Positions 6,295-9,196 of a stretch of 9,196 bases of DNA are shown here, piece after piece (the first letter of the stretch is position 1; each line of letters begins with the position of its first letter). The notes under the pieces are model-generated. The model saw nothing but the letters and a program-made list of their open reading frames with translations. It made no database searches and had not been told where the DNA came from. The stretch spans positions 1 through 9,196 of the forward strand of contig JASLBZ010000036.1 in the NCBI GenBank assembly GCA_030146285.1, written 5' to 3'. The stretch is from Neisseriaceae bacterium (GTDB lineage: Bacteria; Pseudomonadota; Gammaproteobacteria; Burkholderiales; Neisseriaceae). The position numbers and the translations under genes are program-made.

Positions 6295-6336
6295 AAAGCC
6301 GCCGCTGCACTTCAATTGGGTGCATCTGGGCTTTTT
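6295..6336 (+). terminator. Terminator-like hairpin after the P450 gene
   Basis: AAAGCC (6295-6300) pairs with GGCTTT (6329-6334), and an inner stem TGCAC (6306-6310) pairs with GTGCA (6320-6324) around the loop TTCAATTGG. The right arm runs into five T (6332-6336). This fits a Rho-independent terminator of the five-gene operon, although the outer stem is short and internal mismatches occur. Because a possible promoter lies just upstream, it could also work as an attenuator of rlmF. Confidence 0.5.
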
Positions 6337-6356
6337 CTATTGACTGTCTAATTGTT

Positions 6357-6370
6357 ATCGATGCATCGAT
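6357..6370. promoter_or_regulatory. Perfect 14-bp palindrome upstream of rlmF
   Basis: ATCGATGCATCGAT is a perfect palindrome without spacer, 35 bases before the rlmF start codon. It could be a binding site for a dimeric protein. It lies between the terminator-like hairpin and the gene. Function is not known. Confidence 0.25.
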
Positions 6371-6404
6371 TGTTGTCGTTGTGTCCTGTTGTTAATGGAT
6401 TAAA

Positions 6405-7415
6405 ATGACCAATAGCCATTTAAAAAAAGCCAATGTTCTGGCATCAAAAAAATCAACACCAAAAACCAGCAAACCCAAATTAGCTCCTGTATTGCACCCA
6501 CGTAATTTACATCAAGGTCGTTATGATTTAGAAGCTTTAATGAATGCATCTATTGAGCTAAAAGCATTTGTTAAGCCCAATGCTTATGGCGATTTGTCTG
6601 TGGATTTTCACAATCCATTGGCGGTTATTGCATTGAATCGAGCCTTGTTAGCGCACCATTATGGCATTCAAGCATGGAATTTACCTGAAGACTATTTGTG
6701 CCCACCGATTCCAGGGCGGGCTGATTACATTCATTATTTGGCAGATTTATTGGCGCAAGACATGCCAAAGAACCACAAACCAGAAGGCAGTCACCTTCGA
6801 GTTTTGGATTTAGGTACTGGAGCCAGTGCCATTTACGCTTTATTGGGTCATACTTTATATGGGTGGGATTTTGTGGGCAGTGAGATTGATGCCTTGGCAG
6901 TGGATAATGCTAATGAAATTATCAAGCATAATCCCCAATTGCAAAATCACATTGAAATCCGCTTGCAAGCCAATCGTGCACAGCGACTGTGGGGTGTGAT
7001 TGAGAAAAAAGAACGTTTTGCTGCTTGCCTTTGCAATCCACCTTTTCATGCTTCGGCCAAAGAAGCTGCAGCAGGCAGTAAACGTAAAGTACAGAATCTC
7101 AAAGGCAAACAAATCGGCAAGGCCAGCTTGAATTTTGGTGGTCAAAGCAATGAATTGTGGTGTGAAGGGGGCGAAGTGGCTTTTGTGGGGCAATTGATTG
7201 ATGAAAGCCCTAAATTTGCTCGCAAATGTGTTTGGTTTACGAGTCTTGTTTCTAAAAAAGAAAGTTTGCCAGCTTTGTATCAAAAATTGCATGCTGTGAA
7301 TGCAGTTAAAGTCAAAACCATCGATATGCAGCAAGGTCAAAAAAGCAGTCGTATTTTGGCTTGGACATTCTTGGATAAAATGGAACGTGCTGCCTTTTTT
7401 CAAGAGCTTGTTTAA
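6405..7415 (+). CDS. rlmF: 23S rRNA (adenine-1618-N6)-methyltransferase RlmF
   Basis: This enzyme transfers a methyl group from S-adenosylmethionine to N6 of A1618 of 23S rRNA (E. coli numbering). The N-terminal block LHPRNLHQGRYDLEAL, then VDFHNPLAVIALNRALLAHHYGI and CPPIPGRADYIHYLADLL, are typical of the YbiN/RlmF family. The SAM-binding motif I is VLDLGTGAS (residues 133-141), followed by an acidic VGSEID, and the adenine-N6 catalytic motif is NPPF (211-214). NFGGQSNELWCEGGE and the CVWFTSLVSKKESL block complete the family pattern. At 336 residues it is a little longer than the E. coli protein, because of a Lys/Ser-rich N-terminal extension of about 25 residues. The ribosome binding site is weak (TGGA). 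It is probably a separate transcription unit from the P450 operon. Confidence 0.95.
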   Translation: MTNSHLKKANVLASKKSTPKTSKPKLAPVLHPRNLHQGRYDLEALMNASIELKAFVKPNAYGDLSVDFHNPLAVIALNRALLAHHYGIQAWNLPEDYLCPPIPGRADYIHYLADLLAQDMPKNHKPEGSHLRVLDLGTGASAIYALLGHTLYGWDFVGSEIDALAVDNANEIIKHNPQLQNHIEIRLQANRAQRLWGVIEKKERFAACLCNPPFHASAKEAAAGSKRKVQNLKGKQIGKASLNFGGQSNELWCEGGEVAFVGQLIDESPKFARKCVWFTSLVSKKESLPALYQKLHAVNAVKVKTIDMQQGQKSSRILAWTFLDKMERAAFFQELV

Positions 7416-7424
7416 AGCCGCTTG

Positions 7425-7462
7425 AAACCAATAGATTGCTTGAATTGAGCCAAACCAATAGA
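7425..7462. repeat. Short direct repeat AAACCAATAGA, two copies
   Basis: The 11-mer AAACCAATAGA occurs at 7425-7435 and 7452-7462, 27 bases apart, in the gap between rlmF and the small membrane protein gene. It may be a small local duplication or a pair of binding half-sites. Nothing else supports a function. Confidence 0.3.
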
Positions 7463-7502
7463 GTGTTATGAAAAGACACGTTATTTTTTAAAGGTTAATA
7501 CA

Positions 7503-7844
7503 ATGATGTTTGAAATGGAAATAATCGTTAAATATTTAGTGGCGGTATTGAATATTTTCTCTGTTATTGTTTTGTTAGTTGGTGTCACAAAGGCTGCATC
7601 GGGCTTTTTAAACAATGAAATAAAAGGCACTGACCGTTTTGAAATCGCAAAGAAAAACAATGGCATTAAAATATATTTGGGTTCGTATATTTTGTTAAGC
7701 CTAGAGGTGTTGATTGCATCGGATATTATTGAAACGATTATGAACCCATCGATTGAAGATATTTTGATCTTGGCTGGGATTGTGGTCATTCGAACCACAA
7801 TTTCCTTTTTCCTTGGAAAGGAAATCGAAGGTGAGAAGGCATAG
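7503..7844 (+). CDS. Small three-helix inner-membrane protein, DUF1622-like
   Basis: A 113-residue protein with three predicted membrane segments at about residues 9-29, 58-78 and 85-104. The polar loop between the first two is rich in Lys and Asp/Glu. The pattern LGSYILLSLEVLIASDIIETI then ILILAGIVVIRTTISFFLGKEI resembles proteins annotated as DUF1622 (small conserved membrane proteins of unknown function). An AAAGG at 7490-7494 stands eight bases before the ATG; a second ATG directly follows it, but the spacing favours the first. A weak promoter is possible (TTGAAT at 7440, TGTTAT at 7464, spacer 18). The gene is followed by a strong terminator. No function is assigned. Confidence 0.8.
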   Translation: MMFEMEIIVKYLVAVLNIFSVIVLLVGVTKAASGFLNNEIKGTDRFEIAKKNNGIKIYLGSYILLSLEVLIASDIIETIMNPSIEDILILAGIVVIRTTISFFLGKEIEGEKA

Positions 7845-7883
7845 CCAAAATGCCTGACATTGACTTGAGCATTCGAAGACATG

Positions 7884-7916
7884 AAAAAACGGTATCTTTA
7901 AAGATACCGTTTTTTT
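7884..7916. terminator. Bidirectional Rho-independent terminator
   Basis: A perfect 20-base palindrome CGGTATCTTTAAAGATACCG (7890-7909) is flanked by six A on the left (7884-7889) and seven T on the right (7910-7916). Read on either strand, it gives a hairpin followed by a U-tract. It sits between the convergent membrane-protein gene and the amidase gene and should end both transcripts. Confidence 0.93.
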
Positions 7917-7920
7917 GCAT

Positions 7921-8934
7921 TTAAAATAACTTGGTCGAAATCCGGTTGCGGTTAGATGGGCCAGATAAATAAATTTCTGTTATTTCAGTGTCATTCAGAT
8001 TGAATGCACTAAAATGATAATGGTAAATATGCAAATTGTTGGCAGAGCGCACATACATATTTTTATCAGCAGGGTTAAGGCAAACGCTATAAACAGTAGC
8101 CTCAACATAGTTGTTTGTTTTGTTGAAATACAGACCATAAGGAATGCTTAAGGCATTTAATAACTGAAAACATTGCACAGTAGCATCTTGTGGTGTATCT
8201 AATTTTGGCAGTCGATTGAGATAGTCTGCGGTGCGCAAAAAGCGGCGAACAGAATAGAAATCGCGTGCTTCTATGATGTTGTGTTGCTGATTGCCTTCCT
8301 CCAATAAGTTTCTTTGCAGTTCAGAAAATTCAATGTGGTTGATGTGAAATCCGTCTGGTTTTACATATTGATCGTAAATACTTTTTAGCCATTTGTAATC
8401 AGGCGTATTGGTCATGACGCCGACTCTATTGTCATGAATAATCCAGCCGTTGATGTATTCAATGGTAATGCATTGACCATCGACGCCAACGAAGGTGTAT
8501 TGCAGTGGAATATCAATATCAAAATCAATTAGCGTTAATGCAATCAAACGAACTTTGGGCAACATAATCAATACTTCTCTGATGTTGCGGCAGCTACCTA
8601 ATAAGAAAGACAGTAACATGTAAGACGGTCCAACGTAGGTGGCTGTTTTATCAAATTCGGTTGGATAAGGAGCTGCGTGTGGAACGTAATTCGCACTGCC
8701 TATTAAGCCGTGTTCATTCATGCCATTACTTAAGCAGGCTCGACCATAACTCTTAATACCTAAAATGGCGTATTGTGTTGTGATAATAGAAACAGGAGAA
8801 TGGAAATTTAAATTCTCTCCTAGTTCTGTTTCGCGAGGTAAGAACACGAATTTTGCTGTGCAATTGAAGCCATAATCCATATTACTACCCAATAAATGAC
8901 CATTTTTGTATTTAAGAATAAAAGTGGTGCACAT
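7921..8934 (-). CDS. Choloylglycine hydrolase family (Ntn) linear amide C-N hydrolase
   Basis: A 337-residue minus-strand gene. The family includes bile salt hydrolases, penicillin V acylases and some acyl-homoserine-lactone acylases, which cut linear amide bonds using an N-terminal cysteine. Met1 must be removed to expose Cys2, so the start is fixed and there is no signal peptide, which suggests a cytoplasmic enzyme. Visible active-site equivalents are Cys2, Asp20, Asn82 (SANYVP), Asn176 (MTNTP) and Arg231 (SVRRFLR). The arginine that precedes the N/T-x-D motif in bile salt hydrolases (G-R-x-x-D) is Ser17 here (GSNMD). Family blocks GMNEHGL, YTFVGVDGQCITIEYINGW and the C-terminal half confirm the assignment. 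Minus-strand GAGAGA at 8946-8941 is the ribosome binding site, six bases before the ATG. The natural substrate is unknown; an N-acyl amide is possible. Confidence 0.88.
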   Translation of the reverse strand: MCTTFILKYKNGHLLGSNMDYGFNCTAKFVFLPRETELGENLNFHSPVSIITTQYAILGIKSYGRACLSNGMNEHGLIGSANYVPHAAPYPTEFDKTATYVGPSYMLLSFLLGSCRNIREVLIMLPKVRLIALTLIDFDIDIPLQYTFVGVDGQCITIEYINGWIIHDNRVGVMTNTPDYKWLKSIYDQYVKPDGFHINHIEFSELQRNLLEEGNQQHNIIEARDFYSVRRFLRTADYLNRLPKLDTPQDATVQCFQLLNALSIPYGLYFNKTNNYVEATVYSVCLNPADKNMYVRSANNLHIYHYHFSAFNLNDTEITEIYLSGPSNRNRISTKLF

Positions 8935-9196
8935 GATGATTCTCTCATTCTGTTTTGTGGGTATTGTGATTTGAGAGATGATATTGGATTTTGTTCTTAT
9001 AATACAAAGGGCTTTATTGAATTTGATTAATACTGATGTAAATTAATACCGTTAGGCATAAGTTAATCTAAATTTAAAAATGTTTGCACAACGATACCAA
9101 TGTTAATGCAGCTTGGAACAACGTAGCAAGATGCTTTCTTCAGTCTGATGGCTGAAGGAAAATAATGAATAAAATGATATGCATAATCGATTAATG
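8935..9196. other. Right-end intergenic region without a supported gene
   Basis: These 262 AT-rich bases hold the ribosome binding site of the minus-strand amidase gene and presumably its promoter; TTGTATTATAAG on the minus strand near 9005-8994 is a possible -10 area without a good -35. A short stem CTTCAG-N8-CTGAAG lies at 9138-9157 but no T-tract follows on either strand. Downstream, AAGGAA stands before an ATG at 9165 whose frame stops after nine codons. I see no RNA gene. Confidence 0.6.

Noticed and set aside
6855..7403. 182-codon minus-strand frame opposite rlmF
   Set aside because: It is antisense to the SAM-binding and NPPF region of RlmF. Its sequence is rich in Phe, Cys and Ser, as expected of a shadow frame.
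7481..7882. 133-codon minus-strand frame opposite the DUF1622-like gene
   Set aside because: The plus-strand protein has a ribosome binding site and a recognisable three-helix pattern, while the minus frame has neither.
9138..9157. Stem CTTCAG-N8-CTGAAG as a terminator
   Set aside because: No T-tract follows on either strand and no gene end is nearby.
9165..9194. Nine-codon frame after AAGGAA, ending in TAATG at the window edge, as a leader peptide
   Set aside because: It is too short to judge, no gene is visible after it within the window, and similar short frames occur by chance.

Overview
The window looks like AT-rich chromosomal DNA from a proteobacterium, most likely a gammaproteobacterium. 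Two features point there: a type V secretion precursor with an extended signal peptide region (known from beta- and gammaproteobacteria) and an RlmF-type 23S rRNA methyltransferase of the E. coli YbiN kind. I cannot name the genus. I see no rRNA, tRNA, transposase or CRISPR array.

Layout. Positions 1-1770 (minus strand) hold the N-terminal 590 codons of a large autotransporter-like surface protein that runs off the left edge. A 319-base AT-rich divergent intergenic region follows, with several short inverted repeats and one good sigma70-like promoter pointing right. Positions 2090-6242 (plus strand) form a tight five-gene operon: two GNAT-fold acyltransferase-like proteins, a fatty acyl-AMP ligase (FAAL), a free-standing acyl carrier protein (ACP) and a cytochrome P450. 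The last four genes are separated by 21 bases or overlap. After a terminator-like hairpin come rlmF (6405-7415) and a small DUF1622-like membrane protein (7503-7844). A near-perfect bidirectional terminator separates these from a convergent choloylglycine-hydrolase-family (Ntn) amidase on the minus strand (7921-8934). The last 262 bases contain no supported gene.

How the genes may work together. The operon reads as a compact lipid-tailoring pathway. By family knowledge, the FAAL would adenylate a free fatty acid and load it on the phosphopantetheine arm of the ACP (Ser39). The P450 could then oxidise the ACP-bound chain, and one or both GNAT-like proteins could transfer the acyl group to an acceptor. 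There is no PKS, NRPS, thioesterase, phosphopantetheinyl transferase or P450 redox partner in the window, so the product and release step are unknown. The P450 keeps its heme-cysteine motif but lacks the nearly invariant ExxR motif of the K helix, where it also appears about three residues short. This operon is the best candidate here for an undescribed system. The pathway order is inference, not something the sequence proves.
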